Source: Akanthomyces muscarius (Eukaryota; Ascomycota; Sordariomycetes; Hypocreales; Cordycipitaceae). Taken from it: DNA of 64,000 nucleotides. The position numbers and the translations under genes are program-made. Shown in pieces: positions 32,736-43,275 of this stretch; the stretch's first letter is position 1, and each line of letters opens with the position of its first letter. The stretch covers positions 372,001 through 436,000 of the forward strand of contig NC_079241.1 of assembly GCF_028009165.1 (NCBI RefSeq). The letters run 5' to 3'. The notes beneath the pieces are model-generated. The model did no database searches and had not been told where the DNA came from. It saw only the letters and a program-made list of their open reading frames with translations.

Positions 32736-33552
32736 TCATGATGCATGCCACACCCTGAAGACACTTGGGATCGTGGCTTTTATGTCGACGAGATCTATAA
32801 TATCCCTTACCCAACTATCACCTTCGACACCCAATCCAATAAATCTTGCCTTTCCTTCCGAAACCGTTCCGGCTATATGTCCAGTCACGACCGAGTAGCA
32901 TGCGCCTCCACGCATCAGAAAAGTACTCCCCTTTTGTTCCGCAATGACTTTTCCATGCTCATCTTGCACCTGAAAAAGGACGGTGCCAAGATCAATCTCG
33001 AATGGAGACGGGTTGTACAGGCAAAATGTGCTCTCGTACTCATTACCGAACGGCTTGACCTGAATCAGAGTAGATGTCAAGCTCGTCAATCCCTTCAGAT
33101 GAAGGTCTTTTCTGTAGACAATGTGCGCAGTCATGCCAACAGCTCGTACAGCAGCCTGCCCATTGTCAAGTCGAAGCACCAGATCCTCGTCTTGCAAGAT
33201 GGACTGAACAAACGCTTTGAAGGCGACCATGTCAAGAATGCGGATGACTTGCTTGAAGACTCGGATGTCGCCTCCAAAGGATCCCATCTTGTGGGTAGGA
33301 AGATCCAAGCGCCCAAAGATTCCTTTTGGCCCCACCAGATCCACCGTCATTGCCGATATCGTCGCTGTGACGACTCCGATTTTGGTTGTGCGGCCCATGA
33401 GGGACATGACGAAGGAGCTGAAAATTAGGTTAGCAGAACGCGAGAACAGAAAGATTTGACTGATGGACTGACTCCTTTGTTGCGTCTTCGATTCGTATTA
33501 GGCTGACCTCGACTTTTGATTTGTTGAGAACAGCAGTGGTAATTGCATTCAT
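32736..33552 (-). CDS. DUF3712-like protein, apparently lacking its usual N-terminal membrane segment
   Basis: Two exons (33552-33473 and 33417-32736) with a 55-bp intron (donor GTCAGT, TGCTAACCT branch, TTTTCAG acceptor) give 253 residues. The splice restores MNAITTAVLNKSKVEV...EDATKDSFVMSLMGRTTKIG, which has the layout of the fungal DUF3712 family: a beta-rich domain near the LEA/NDR1 fold, found in membrane proteins of unknown role. Repeated hydrophobic strands (TATISAMTVDLVG, ILQDEDLVLRLDNG, LTSTLIQVKPFG) support this. Family members normally start with cytoplasmic sequence and one membrane helix. Here the frame upstream of Met-1 stays open for about 18 codons to a TGA, and I could not find a membrane exon. 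Either a first exon was missed or the gene is 5'-truncated. Its 3' end is 260 bp from that of the permease. Confidence 0.68.
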
Positions 33553-34701
33553 TTTGATTGACGGGCCTGGAAGCTCTTTGAAACAATAAACGAGGCGTGG
33601 AGCTATTGCTCAAAATTGAACTAATGACAGTATGGTTATGCTCGCTATGTAGTTGTACTTTCTATTAAAGAAACTGGATTTATTATTTAATAAGTAAAGA
33701 TGCCGTGAATGAGGGGCCGAATAAGCTTGTCTTTAACATATGTGCATATGTACTCCTAACCGCCGCGGCTAAGAGACGTCCACGCACAAGCCCACGCGTA
33801 CTAGCGTACGTGTAAGGCTACAGGTAATTAGCACTGACTCCGCACCGACGCCAAAACCAGGGTTTAATTTCCTCTTACGGAAGTTGCACTATGAATCAAT
33901 TCATCACTGCGTACGTATGCCATTCGCATCTGAGATTGTTCCAGGCGGTGTCAGTACCGACGTGCCAGGGGAAAGTAGCTGTCAGGCCTCCGGTCTTGGC
34001 CATCAGCCTTAGGCACATCTCAACACCTTATCCACTCCCGATAGAGGCGCATTACCATGCAGGGGCGAGCCAGCGGGATGTGGATTCCTTTCTAGAGTTT
34101 GGTAGTGCTGTAATTTTGTGCCCTCTTCTTTCTCAGCTTCCGAGAGGGCGACGAATGGACAAGGTCAAGGTGTAAGAGCCTCCTATCGCTGCCGGTATAG
34201 GCTCACGGGAACAGCTCCAAAATAGCGGAACTAGGACGTGTAAAACAGGGTTTCCTTTTTTTATGCTTTTTTAATAAAAAGAAGTGAAAATAGTTGCAAT
34301 ATTGGACGAGCGAAAACTGCCAGAACCGGGCGTTTTGGTATTTCGGGCACGTTTAGCACATGTTCGGTACGAGCAATGAATCAATATCCAAATTTTCACA
34401 ATCATTGTAGTTTCACACGTGATCGTGATTCGCGACTTGGATGGCTTAAAATAGATTCAGCATGTGGTGTGGCGATTTGGCAGAGTAGGCCATTAAGATC
34501 ACGTGATTTCGCGATGCAGAAGTTCACGTCCAGTCACGTCGTCGTTCGTGCCTCTTCAATTACAATTACAGAGGCGACTTTGGAAATTCAAGAAATTTGG
34601 TACTGAAACCGTAATGTCCCGTTCATCTACCAGCAGCAGGGTCTGTCGATCTTGAAAACGGTCGAGGCAAGCACCTAGGGCACGCGGGTGCTGTCATCGC
34701 C
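33553..34701. other. Divergent intergenic region with an ACGT/E-box cluster
   Basis: It separates the DUF3712 gene from the WLM protease gene, diverging. It is fairly A/T-rich from 33620 to 33740 and 34240 to 34300. Two CACGTG boxes and two TCACGTC half-sites lie within the last 290 bp before the WLM start. No ORF with coding character was seen. Confidence 0.5.
34416..34542. promoter_or_regulatory. Cluster of CACGTG / TCACGTC boxes
   Basis: CACGTG occurs at 34416-34421 and 34500-34505 (the second in the near-palindrome GATCACGTGATT), and TTCACGTCC and GTCACGTCG at about 34522-34541. bHLH (Cbf1-like) and bZIP (CRE-type) factors bind such cores in fungi. The cluster ends about 160 bp before the WLM protease ATG. 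Function is inferred. Confidence 0.4.
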
Positions 34702-36293
34702 ATGCCTGTGGGCATTCAGCGGCTCAACGCCCGTCGGACGCAGCCCAACCCGAACATTGTCTTCATCAAGCCTCTTCCAGGCCCCGATTCCGCGATTGCC
34801 GAGAAATTCCTCGAAAGAATCGCAGCACAATGCCGTACGCTCGCCTCCCCCCTTTCATTTGCACCCTCTTGGCCGCAACTAACACCTTCTCGACAGTCCC
34901 CATTATGAAGGAGCACCACCTCTCCGTCGTCACGCTCGAAGAGTACGAGCCCAATCGGGAATTCGTCGGGCGCAACTTCAACGCCGGCGAAGTCATCCAG
35001 CTGGTGCTCAAATCGGCGCGGCCGCCGCACCGCTGGCTGCCGTTTCGCTACGTGCAGATGGTCATGATGCACGAGCTCGCGCACTGCGTGCAAATGAACC
35101 ACTCGCGCGCCTTCTGGGCCGTCCGCAACGCCTACGCCGCGGCCATGACGGGCCTCTGGTCCAAGGGCTACACGGGCGAGGGCATCTGGGGCCGGGGCGC
35201 GGCGCTCGGCACGGGCGCGTGGGAGCACAACACCGTCACCGAGGGGGAGCTGCTGCCGGAGCATCTCTGCGGAGGCACGTATCGGTCGAGGCGGAGGGGC
35301 AGGAAGCGCAAGCCCAAGCTGTCGTGGAAGGAGCAAAAGGAGCGGCGCATCGCCAAGAAGTTTGGCACCAACGGCACGGCGCTGGGGGCGGACGAGGTGG
35401 CCAAGGTGAAGCTCGAAGGCGGGAAAAAGGTCTCGAGCAAGCCGCGTGTGGCGGGCAGCGCGCGAGGGCGGGAGTTGAGAGCTGCGGCGGCGCTGGCGAG
35501 GTTCGATACGCAAAAGGTCGAGGAGGTGCCGATCAAAGACGACGAGACGGCGAGCGAGAGTGACTACGAAGAGGAAGAGGACGGTGTGGCGGCGGTGGAT
35601 GTGGACGGAAAGATGATGAAGGACAAGGACGGGCAGTCCATGGTCAAGGTGTGCGAGGATGAGGACGGGAATGACCCGGCGGCGCTGAACGAGCGCGATG
35701 AGCTGCGGAGTGTGTTTGCGCGGCCGCGGGCGGTGGTAAAGAGCGAGGGCACGCCACGAGTCAAAGGCGAACCCGAAAGCAGCAGCGGCGGCGGCGACGC
35801 TGGGCCGAGTGAGATATCGCCGGAGAAGAGGCCGCTGCGGCTGCACGACATTCCGCATATCCGCGACGCAGTGCCGCCGCCGCCGTCAAAGACGACAGCA
35901 TCAAAGGCGACGAAACCAGCGTCCTCGAGACTGACGGCCGCTGCATCGACAGCGACTGGCAGACCAGCAATCACGATTCGGCGTCTTCCAGCTACGACGC
36001 CGAAGCAGGCACCGCCGCCGCCACAAGTAGCACGACCGGTCAAGGACGAGGAAGCGCCACCGACAGGCGGTGGCGGCGCTTCGGGGCCAGCGGGAGAAAC
36101 GCCAGGCACATGCCCGCTGTGCTCGCTGGACAATGACGCCACGGCGCTGCGGTGCGCGGCGTGCGCGAATGTGCTCCGGCCCGACGCGGTGCAGGGCTCG
36201 TGGACGTGCGGCAGCGCGTCGTGCGAGGGTACGGGGTACGTGAACGCGGGTGACTGCGGTCTCTGCGGTCTCTGCGGTGGGCGCAAGCCGTGA
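34702..36293 (+). CDS. WLM-domain (Wss1-like) metalloprotease with C-terminal zinc fingers
   Basis: Two exons (34702-34834 and 34897-36293) with a 62-bp intron give 509 residues. Wss1/SPRTN-type proteases cleave proteins crosslinked to DNA, working with Cdc48 and SUMO in yeast. The zinc-protease helix is MMHELAHCVQMNHS, with His103, Glu104, His107 and the third ligand His113; the family start (MPVGIQRLNARR...PNIVFIKPL) is also present. Residues 150-200 are very Lys/Arg-rich, suiting DNA binding. Acidic stretches (SESDYEEEED) and proline-rich sequence fill 230-440. A RanBP2-type finger (C450-x2-C453-x10-C464-x2-C467) is followed by a second, degenerate cluster with WTCGSASC and CGLCGLCGG at the very C-terminus. 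I found no unmistakable SUMO- or Cdc48-binding motif. The start is the first ATG, directly before conserved residues. Confidence 0.9.
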
Positions 36294-36863
36294 AAAGCAT
36301 ATGAACTGTATAGACTGATGGATTGGCTAGGAAGGTCGTGTATAATGAATGACTCATGAACGGTGTATTTTTATTGCTATGGTTGGTATGGTTATTAAGC
36401 ATGTACTGGAGTCTGGGGCTTTTTCATAAAGGCTATACGAATGACGGTTTTCCTGTATGTATAGATGGGAAACTCTACACGGTACACGTGTTTCTTTGCG
36501 AACATGAGCTTGTATATGTATTTATGTCTCTACCCTCCCAGTGGCCGTGTTCCAACAATCAGCAGCTGGGTGAAGAGCAAGGTTGAAAAACAACATGGCA
36601 GCGTGGAGTACGTTTCTCCAGAGGTCCCACGGTTATAGTGTAGAGAAACCCGCGGTTCCGCACACGGTATTTTGGACTGGGCTGCTGCTGCTTTCAGTAG
36701 TCGGTACATGAACCTGACACAAGATGCACTGCCAAGATGTGGTTTTTTTTTGTATTCTTTTACAAAACAATACCGCAGTATTCACAGTGTTCCTTGTCAT
36801 TCAATCGAGCTGCAACATCGGTTCTATATCCAAATGCCGCTTTCCGGGCAGGGCGTTGGGATC
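36294..36863. other. Convergent 3' flanks
   Basis: Tail-to-tail spacer between the WLM protease gene and the small secreted protein gene. It is A/T-rich with several TATG-like stretches. No coding feature was seen. Confidence 0.5.
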
Positions 36864-37287
36864 TCAGCGGCAGTGGTCAGTGCCGTCGGTGTCCCCATCG
36901 ACGCAGCCGCCGCGGCAAAGCTCTGCAAAGACAATTTTGCTATTCATGCCACCAAAGCAACGGAATAGCGAGTCATCGATGAGGCCAGGGTCTGGCGCGA
37001 CGCGGCCAGCGCGCAGGGCACGCACAAGCTCATCGGGGAGGTAGTCTGTAAAAGAAAAAAAAAGTTTAACCCCCAAAAGAAATATTAAAAAAGAGACAAA
37101 AAAAATTGTCACTCAACCGTGGTTTGTTGAATGAGGAAAGAAGAGTTTGAGAAATGGTTTGTCAATTCTTACCTCGGCGCCTAAGGTTAATGCCGCAGTA
37201 TTTGACGCCCTTTGTGCAGGTCTTGGCCTCGGCGAAGCCTGTGAGGGCGACCACGGCAGCAAAGCAGATGGTGGTGAGCTTGACCAT
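36864..37287 (-). CDS. Small secreted cysteine-rich protein, 98 residues
   Basis: Two exons (37287-37173 and 37045-36864) with a 127-bp intron (donor GTAAGA; T-rich tract; TTTTACAG). A signal peptide is clear: MVKLTTICFAAVVALTGFAEA with probable cleavage after Ala-21. The mature part of about 77 residues has six cysteines (24, 31, 68, 82, 86, 97), enough for three disulfides. The pattern C-x6-CG, then LFRCFGG, ELC, GGCVDG and a final DHC followed by one residue resembles a family of small secreted fungal proteins of unknown function found in plant- and insect-associated ascomycetes; this is from memory of the pattern, not a search. It may be effector-like, but no activity can be read from sequence. 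A TATAAA on the same strand lies about 100 bp upstream. It is single-copy in this window. Confidence 0.75.
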
Positions 37288-37384
37288 CTTGTGAGGGCGT
37301 TTGAGGAAGGAGATGGCTTCTTTATTTAGGCTGTGTAGCAAAGGCACGGGGGAAATGAAGGGGGCGACGAGGGCTCTGGCCATG

Positions 37385-37390
37385 TTTATA
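37385..37390 (-). promoter_or_regulatory. TATA box of the small secreted protein gene
   Basis: TATAAA on the minus strand, about 98 bp upstream of the ATG at 37287. Well-placed TATA boxes are frequent in highly inducible fungal genes. Confidence 0.45.
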
Positions 37391-40164
37391 AGATGCTCGG
37401 CCAAAGACCCTTTGTGCACTCTGATGGAGCGCTAATCCAAACCCGACGAGGACAGCTACGGGCTAGAGCAACAATCATCATTCCGCGAAAAGGTTTCGTC
37501 TCTCATGCATGTCTTGCCAATGCCTGCCGTGCTGACCCAGCACCGGGGGGAGTGCGCCGCCTCTACGGCCCAGATAGTTACGTCAAAGGCGGAGACAACC
37601 CTACCACTCCGTGGCAATCTTCCTTCGTCGAGGTATGCACTTGTCTGTTTCTGTCTCCTCCTTTTTTTTGAGCTTTTTTTCTTTTTTCTTTTGCAGCTAT
37701 AGGGAAAACGAGCGCTCCCACTGCCAAGAGTCGGCCCAATCCACCAATACGAATCACATCGAACTGTCTTGGGGAAAAGTCCATCCGAGACAGCTAGTGC
37801 AACTCCTCCCGGTCAGCTCGCTACTGACTATCTACTCGCCGGGAGCCGAAAGCCATGCTTGACGGGGCATAGTTTAAACGCATCAGAGTGCCCGTAGGGA
37901 GGGAAAAGGAAAGAGTAAAAACGATTGATATCGCAAATCTTGCGGGGTGGCGGTAACCGCAACCAGGGCTGCAAGCGGCTGGCACGAATGAGACCACGTC
38001 CACAAAATGACGCTGAAGTGCTGATTGCGCGTCCTGCCCGTCTCACCGTGTCGGGACGGTCGAGGGGAAAGAAGCAATACTGCTGCAGTGACCAGAGCAG
38101 GTCGGAGGCTGCCTCTGAATCACAGATTTTAGCCATGAGCACGTTTCTTCGAAGAATACCCTCGCCCACCCAAACCTCCTTCGTTGGCAAGGACTTCGCT
38201 CCTATAGGCCGCTCAGTAGGCTAGTAAACATAGTCCTTTGGCTTCTGGCAGCGTTTGCTCGTGATGTGTGATATCGGCGTGCATAGAATTGTGACCAATC
38301 AATGCGCTTCCATTCTATCACTGCCTGGAGTTGCATTTTGGAGTGCTTTTCTGCCGCCGCTCGAGCTGCCTTTCAATGGCCAATCCGTGATGCCTACTGT
38401 CTTTTCAGTTGCTCCTGCAACTTCACCGTTGCTCCCCTTCCATCGTTTGTGCAGAGCATGGTGCGGTGTGCCTTGGGTGAGTAATCCGTGCTCCGCCGCA
38501 GTCGGCAAAAGCTCAAACTCTTCTGCCAAAGTGCGATCGGGACTGGAGGCCGGCCTGTGGCTGGGTATCTTCATCTGCCGCTGAGCCGGCATGTAGTGCA
38601 ATGTGCTGTGGTCAGGTATTGATGTTTCGTTCCTGGGAAAAGGTATCGCGGACTGAAGGGTCGATAGAAGGCACTGCTAGGAGTCCTCGCAATGGTGTCG
38701 TCGGGCCGACGGGGCTGGTTCACTGTGTGCCTTGCTCGGCGATTCGGACTACATTTTTCTATTCAGCGTTGTACATTGGATTCGCCAAATCAAATTGCAG
38801 AGGCATGAACGTGATTCTCGCGGCTGGGTCTCGTCGACCACTGTTGTTGAATTTAGTTATTACTGGCGCCAGTAAGTCGGAGACGGCGCGTCCTGAGCGT
38901 GAGTCGGCAACAGCCATGGTACCCAAGATCACGACCTCGACGACTCAACAACAGATGAGTGGAATAGATTGATGTATCATAACGTCCAACGCAATTTTCA
39001 TTGAGCTGGGCTGGGCCTAGATGTCGACTCCATTAACCTAGCGTCAAACTGCGTCAACTGGTGCACAAGCCTGGCCAAAGCCCACCGCCCAGGGACTTGG
39101 GAATTTTGCTGAAACAAGAAAAGGATCGTCTTGGATTGTAATGAGTCTTTGGACTTTTCTTTCAGGCGAGAGGGCCTACCAGTACTAAAAAAATCCACTG
39201 CCGTGGCGCAGTCAGTACATACCTTTTCGTCCTCGTGCACCAAGCAGAGTTTTGCATTGAATTTAGGAGCACCGGCAGGACCAGATCAAGCCCGCCCCTT
39301 TGGTCAATTCGCAGTCATGTTGCCCTTCTACCCAGCACGACCTTCGACAGCGACCTGTCCTAAATACAGCCCTGTTTCACGTTATGGGCACCAAATCTTG
39401 CCAAGAATCCGGAAGGACGCGTGATCATGAGACCGAGAGCCCTATCTTGGCGATCGGGTTTGCCTCACGCGACCACTTTTCTAGAACGCAATTTCCAGGC
39501 TCGTGGAACGAGCAACGAGCGGAGGCCCCTCTTGCCCCCCTTCCTCTGCTCGCAAGCGTCGGACAAACGTCGTCAGCGCCTAGCAATATAGCCCTAGATA
39601 GTTGCCCACGCTAGCAGGGTAACCGGCACTTGCCCCTGCCAAAGGATCCAGAAATTACCCAAGAGAGACCAGCTAAGAAAAGCTTGGCTCAGCCCTCCCC
39701 CTGCTAGGTAACCGTATAGCCCTGCAAATGACCCTGCTTTTGGCTCCTCCGCCGGCAGTCAGAAGTGACTATACTGATTGACTGAGTACGGAGTACGCAG
39801 TCGCGAGGTCTTCCACCTGCAGTTCCCACCCCAAAAGCACGCGGAACAGGACGCCAAGATGGCTATACTCCGCAGGCTACAACTCTTAAAGTCCTTTTCT
39901 TCCAGACTTGGTTCTCATAATGAACGACTTCAGACTTGGCACTCTTTCTCGCAGGCAGTGCGACTCAACTGTGGCCTTTTCTCACGAGACATGAACGCCA
40001 ATTGCAAATCGGACTGATACCGAGCAAACTGGGAATTCCACTTTGCGAGTCGGGCAGGAAAGCGAGAGGCTGAGTCGCGAAATGCGCCCCGTGGCGTTCT
40101 CCACCAAGTAATAAGGGGAGAACATCATTTTTTCCAGTTTATTACTCAGTATATACTGTCACTG

Positions 40165-40188
40165 GGGGGGCGCGCCACGACGCCCCCC
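40165..40188. repeat. GC hairpin, 8-bp arms
   Basis: GGGGGGCG (40165-40172) and CGCCCCCC (40181-40188) are exact complements around an 8-nt loop. It is intergenic, about 480 bp upstream of the sulfatase-fold gene. Confidence 0.5.
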
Positions 40189-40665
40189 GTCCCTTCTTTT
40201 TTCGCATGCCGAGAACCCGTCCACCCGTACGCTGGTACTAAGCCCTACCAAGGAAGCAGTGCCAGTTTGCCGAACGAGCACGTTTATACCATCTATATTC
40301 GGTCTAGTGCTGAGGAACACGCCATCGGGGTCCCGTTCCAGGCTCCCGACTGCTGCTCGCGTGCGAGATTTCCCTTTTATTAGCTGAAACGCTGCGGCTG
40401 AAATGATTGAGTGGCTACCGTGTCACCGTGGCACTCGGTCTAATGACACGATCCGCCCAGCTAGGCGGTGCTGTAGCTGGTAAGGAGAAAGAGGCGGCCC
40501 TGTAGGGACCCGATTGAGTGAGAAATGAGAACCACTGTATGAAAGTGGGAGAAGAGGGGGGAGAAGAAAAGATACCTTGCAGCTCGAATGTTCTTCTCTG
40601 CGATTCAGTTCTCTTTTGTACCAAATTAATACTGCTGTCTTTCCTTAATTATCCGTCTTTTCATC

Positions 40666-43275
40666 ATGGTGCGCCAAGCCGTGTCGTTCCTCCTGTCGAG
40701 GACGTTCAACGAGCGCTTCGCCTATGCCTTTGTCGCCGTGGCCCTCATCGCCTCCAAGGTCATTCACATTGTCGCCCACGAGCGCGGTCTCCCGCGGCGG
40801 CACCTCGCACTCTGGGCCTTTTCCTTTGTGACGCAGGACCTCGTCCTGCTGCTCCTCGTCCGCTACGCCCTCGATCGATCCAACCACAGCGGCCACAGCC
40901 ACAACAGCAGAAAGAAGAAGGGCAGTAGTAATGGGCACCGCGTCGTCCTCAGGCTGGGCACACTGGCCGTCATGGTCTACTCCGCCGTCGTGTCTGTTGT
41001 CAACGTTGCCTTTTTCGCCTACACACGGTCCGAGGTGCACTGGCGCAACGCCGCCTTTGCCTCCGACTCGTCGTCGCGCAGCGTCCTAATGTCCGGCCTC
41101 GTCGTCTTTCTCTCCATCTTCTTCGCCGTCTTCTTCCTCGCGGCCGTGCTGCAGAGCATCATCTTTCCGTTTGCGCAGGGCGGCGTCGACATTGCCCAGT
41201 GGCCATGGCACTTCATTAAAGAGCAGCGCAGCAACGGTCAACGATACAGCCAGCTTCCGCGCACCTCGTCGCCCGCCGAGCTGTCGTTGGAAAAGGGACA
41301 CTACCCATGGCACCACGACTCGGCGTCGCAATGGAGAATCCACTGGGCGCCGCGTGCGCTCTGGACCGTCGCCATTCTGAGTGAGGTTTTGGCGCTTCTC
41401 GTGCGGCCTTCCATGGGCTCGCTGACGTATATATCGTGGACGACACCGCTGCTCCCGTTTGTCGACTTCAAGGAGTCAGCCTCTATCCTGCAGGCCCTGC
41501 AGCCAGTGTATCGCGCCGATATAAACGCGCTGTACGACAACAAGACTGCGCTTGACCACCCGGTCCCTTTCGACTGGCTCCCGCGCGATACAGTCTTGCC
41601 CGGTTTCGAAGACTGGTATCAGACGGATGGTCAACACTATAATGCGGCCGCTGATCCGCTCAGGATATCCAACTTGGAGGAAGACGTTCTATCAGACCTG
41701 AAACATGCGCTTTCGAAAGTTTCCATCAAGCACATCATGGTTGTTGTGCTCGAGAGCACGAGAAAGGACGTGTTTCCGATCAAGAAGGAGGGCCTAATCT
41801 GGAACCGATTCACCGAGACATACGGAACCCATAAGCAACTACCCGACGCTGCGGCGAATCGACTCGAGACGTTGACACAGACCGCGAAGCATCTCACCGG
41901 CGACTTTCAGGACGGCTTCTCCTCCGCCGCCGGCCAGCAGAAAAAGGGCCGTGGAGGCATCAACTTCAACGATGCGTTTTCCTCGGCCACATATACCCTC
42001 AAGAGCATGGTCGGAATCATGTGCGGCGTGTGGCCCCTCGTCGCCGACCTCAACCAGGAATACCTGCACCACATCTACCAGCCGTGTCTCCCGCAGATTC
42101 TCGAGGCCCTCACGCACATCGACAACGAGACAAACGCCGCCACCGCACAAGACGCTGGCTCCAAGCGCTCCAAGTGGCGGTCGCACTTTCTCCAGTCCAT
42201 CACCCTCGGGTTCGATCACTCGGACCTCGGCACCGCGCAGTTTGGCTTCCCGCGCGAAAACATCATCGACTCGCGGTACCTGCGCTCCGAAGCCGCCAAG
42301 TTTGGCGCCGTGCAGCTGCCCGACATCAACTACTTTGGCTTCGAGGAGCCGCCGCTGCTCGACTACATGCGCGACGCCTTCTCCTCGGCTAGGCGGGACA
42401 ACGAGCGGCTGCTCCTCACGCACGTCACCAGTACGACGCACCACCCGTACAAGATGCCCGCCAACGAGACGGTAGTGCCGCTCGGCCGCGGGAGCCGCCT
42501 GCAGCAAATGTCCGACTACGTCAACAGCGTCGGCTACGACGACCGGTGGCTCGGCCAGATCCTGCAGCTGCTCGACGAGGAGCAGGTCGCCGACGAGACG
42601 CTCGTCGTCTTTGTCGGCGACCACGGCATATCGCTGCCGGAAAACGACAAGCCCGCGTCGTACTACAACCCCAACACGGGCTGCAACCACGTGCCGCTCG
42701 TCTTTTCCCACCCGCAGCTCCCCGTCATGGACGTCTCGGGCTCCGTGAGCACCATGGAGATTCTGCCCACCATCCTCGACCTCCTCCGCGAGACAGACTC
42801 CCTCACGACTGCCGCCAGTGCGGCCGCGGGCGATCTGCTCGCCAACTACGAGGGGCAGTCGCTGATCCGGACCCTGCGCAACTCTACCGCCGTTCAGCGC
42901 CCAAGAGGGTCGGCCAAGAGCCCGGCGAGCGTGGAGGATGACATCATGAGCAACTGGCAGTTCATTGTCATGAACCCCGGCCGCGCCATGATTGGCATCC
43001 GCGACAAGCGCAGGAGCCACCTCACGCTGGTCGTGCCCGTCATCAAGAATGTGTTTTGGCGGTTCAACGATCTGACGCGCGATCCGAGGGACGTGAACCC
43101 CATCGAGGCATTCAGCTTTACGACATTCTTGCAAGAAATCGAAAACAAGTATAGCAAAGTAGAAGCAGAGTGGGTTGAAGAAGCAGCATTCGTCGTGCGG
43201 TGGTTTGTAGACGAAAACAACAAGAGATGGCGGTATGGAGAGTATGCGCTGCCAAGCAACGCCAAGGACTCATAA
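40666..43275 (+). CDS. Multi-pass membrane protein with sulfatase/LTA-synthase-type domain
   Basis: The intronless frame encodes 869 residues. Five hydrophobic helices lie in the first 250 residues (about 16-34, 44-64, 97-118, 140-165 and 228-246), followed by an extracytoplasmic or lumenal catalytic domain (about 350-780). Alkaline-phosphatase-superfamily landmarks are visible: HIMVVVLESTRKDVF (metal-binding Glu), FNDAFSSATYTLKSMVGIMCG (the stretch holding the nucleophile Thr or Ser in phosphoglycerol transferases), HVTSTTHHPY, and VVFVGDHGISLPEN (metal Asp-His). There is no CxPxR formylglycine motif as in true arylsulfatases, so the architecture is closer to bacterial lipoteichoic-acid synthases and phosphoethanolamine transferases. 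A phospho-group transfer at a membrane surface is plausible. Substrate unknown. The start is the first ATG; it is followed by a short basic-hydrophobic segment. Confidence 0.85.
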   Translation: MVRQAVSFLLSRTFNERFAYAFVAVALIASKVIHIVAHERGLPRRHLALWAFSFVTQDLVLLLLVRYALDRSNHSGHSHNSRKKKGSSNGHRVVLRLGTLAVMVYSAVVSVVNVAFFAYTRSEVHWRNAAFASDSSSRSVLMSGLVVFLSIFFAVFFLAAVLQSIIFPFAQGGVDIAQWPWHFIKEQRSNGQRYSQLPRTSSPAELSLEKGHYPWHHDSASQWRIHWAPRALWTVAILSEVLALLVRPSMGSLTYISWTTPLLPFVDFKESASILQALQPVYRADINALYDNKTALDHPVPFDWLPRDTVLPGFEDWYQTDGQHYNAAADPLRISNLEEDVLSDLKHALSKVSIKHIMVVVLESTRKDVFPIKKEGLIWNRFTETYGTHKQLPDAAANRLETLTQTAKHLTGDFQDGFSSAAGQQKKGRGGINFNDAFSSATYTLKSMVGIMCGVWPLVADLNQEYLHHIYQPCLPQILEALTHIDNETNAATAQDAGSKRSKWRSHFLQSITLGFDHSDLGTAQFGFPRENIIDSRYLRSEAAKFGAVQLPDINYFGFEEPPLLDYMRDAFSSARRDNERLLLTHVTSTTHHPYKMPANETVVPLGRGSRLQQMSDYVNSVGYDDRWLGQILQLLDEEQVADETLVVFVGDHGISLPENDKPASYYNPNTGCNHVPLVFSHPQLPVMDVSGSVSTMEILPTILDLLRETDSLTTAASAAAGDLLANYEGQSLIRTLRNSTAVQRPRGSAKSPASVEDDIMSNWQFIVMNPGRAMIGIRDKRRSHLTLVVPVIKNVFWRFNDLTRDPRDVNPIEAFSFTTFLQEIENKYSKVEAEWVEEAAFVVRWFVDENNKRWRYGEYALPSNAKDS

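Larger units (their letters stand above)
37288..40665. other. Divergent intergenic region, 3.4 kb
   Basis: It lies between the small secreted protein gene and the sulfatase-fold gene, diverging. Many short ORFs (up to about 123 codons) occur without domains. A GC hairpin with 8-bp arms lies at 40165-40188. No transposon features such as terminal repeats or transposase fragments were recognised. Confidence 0.5.
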
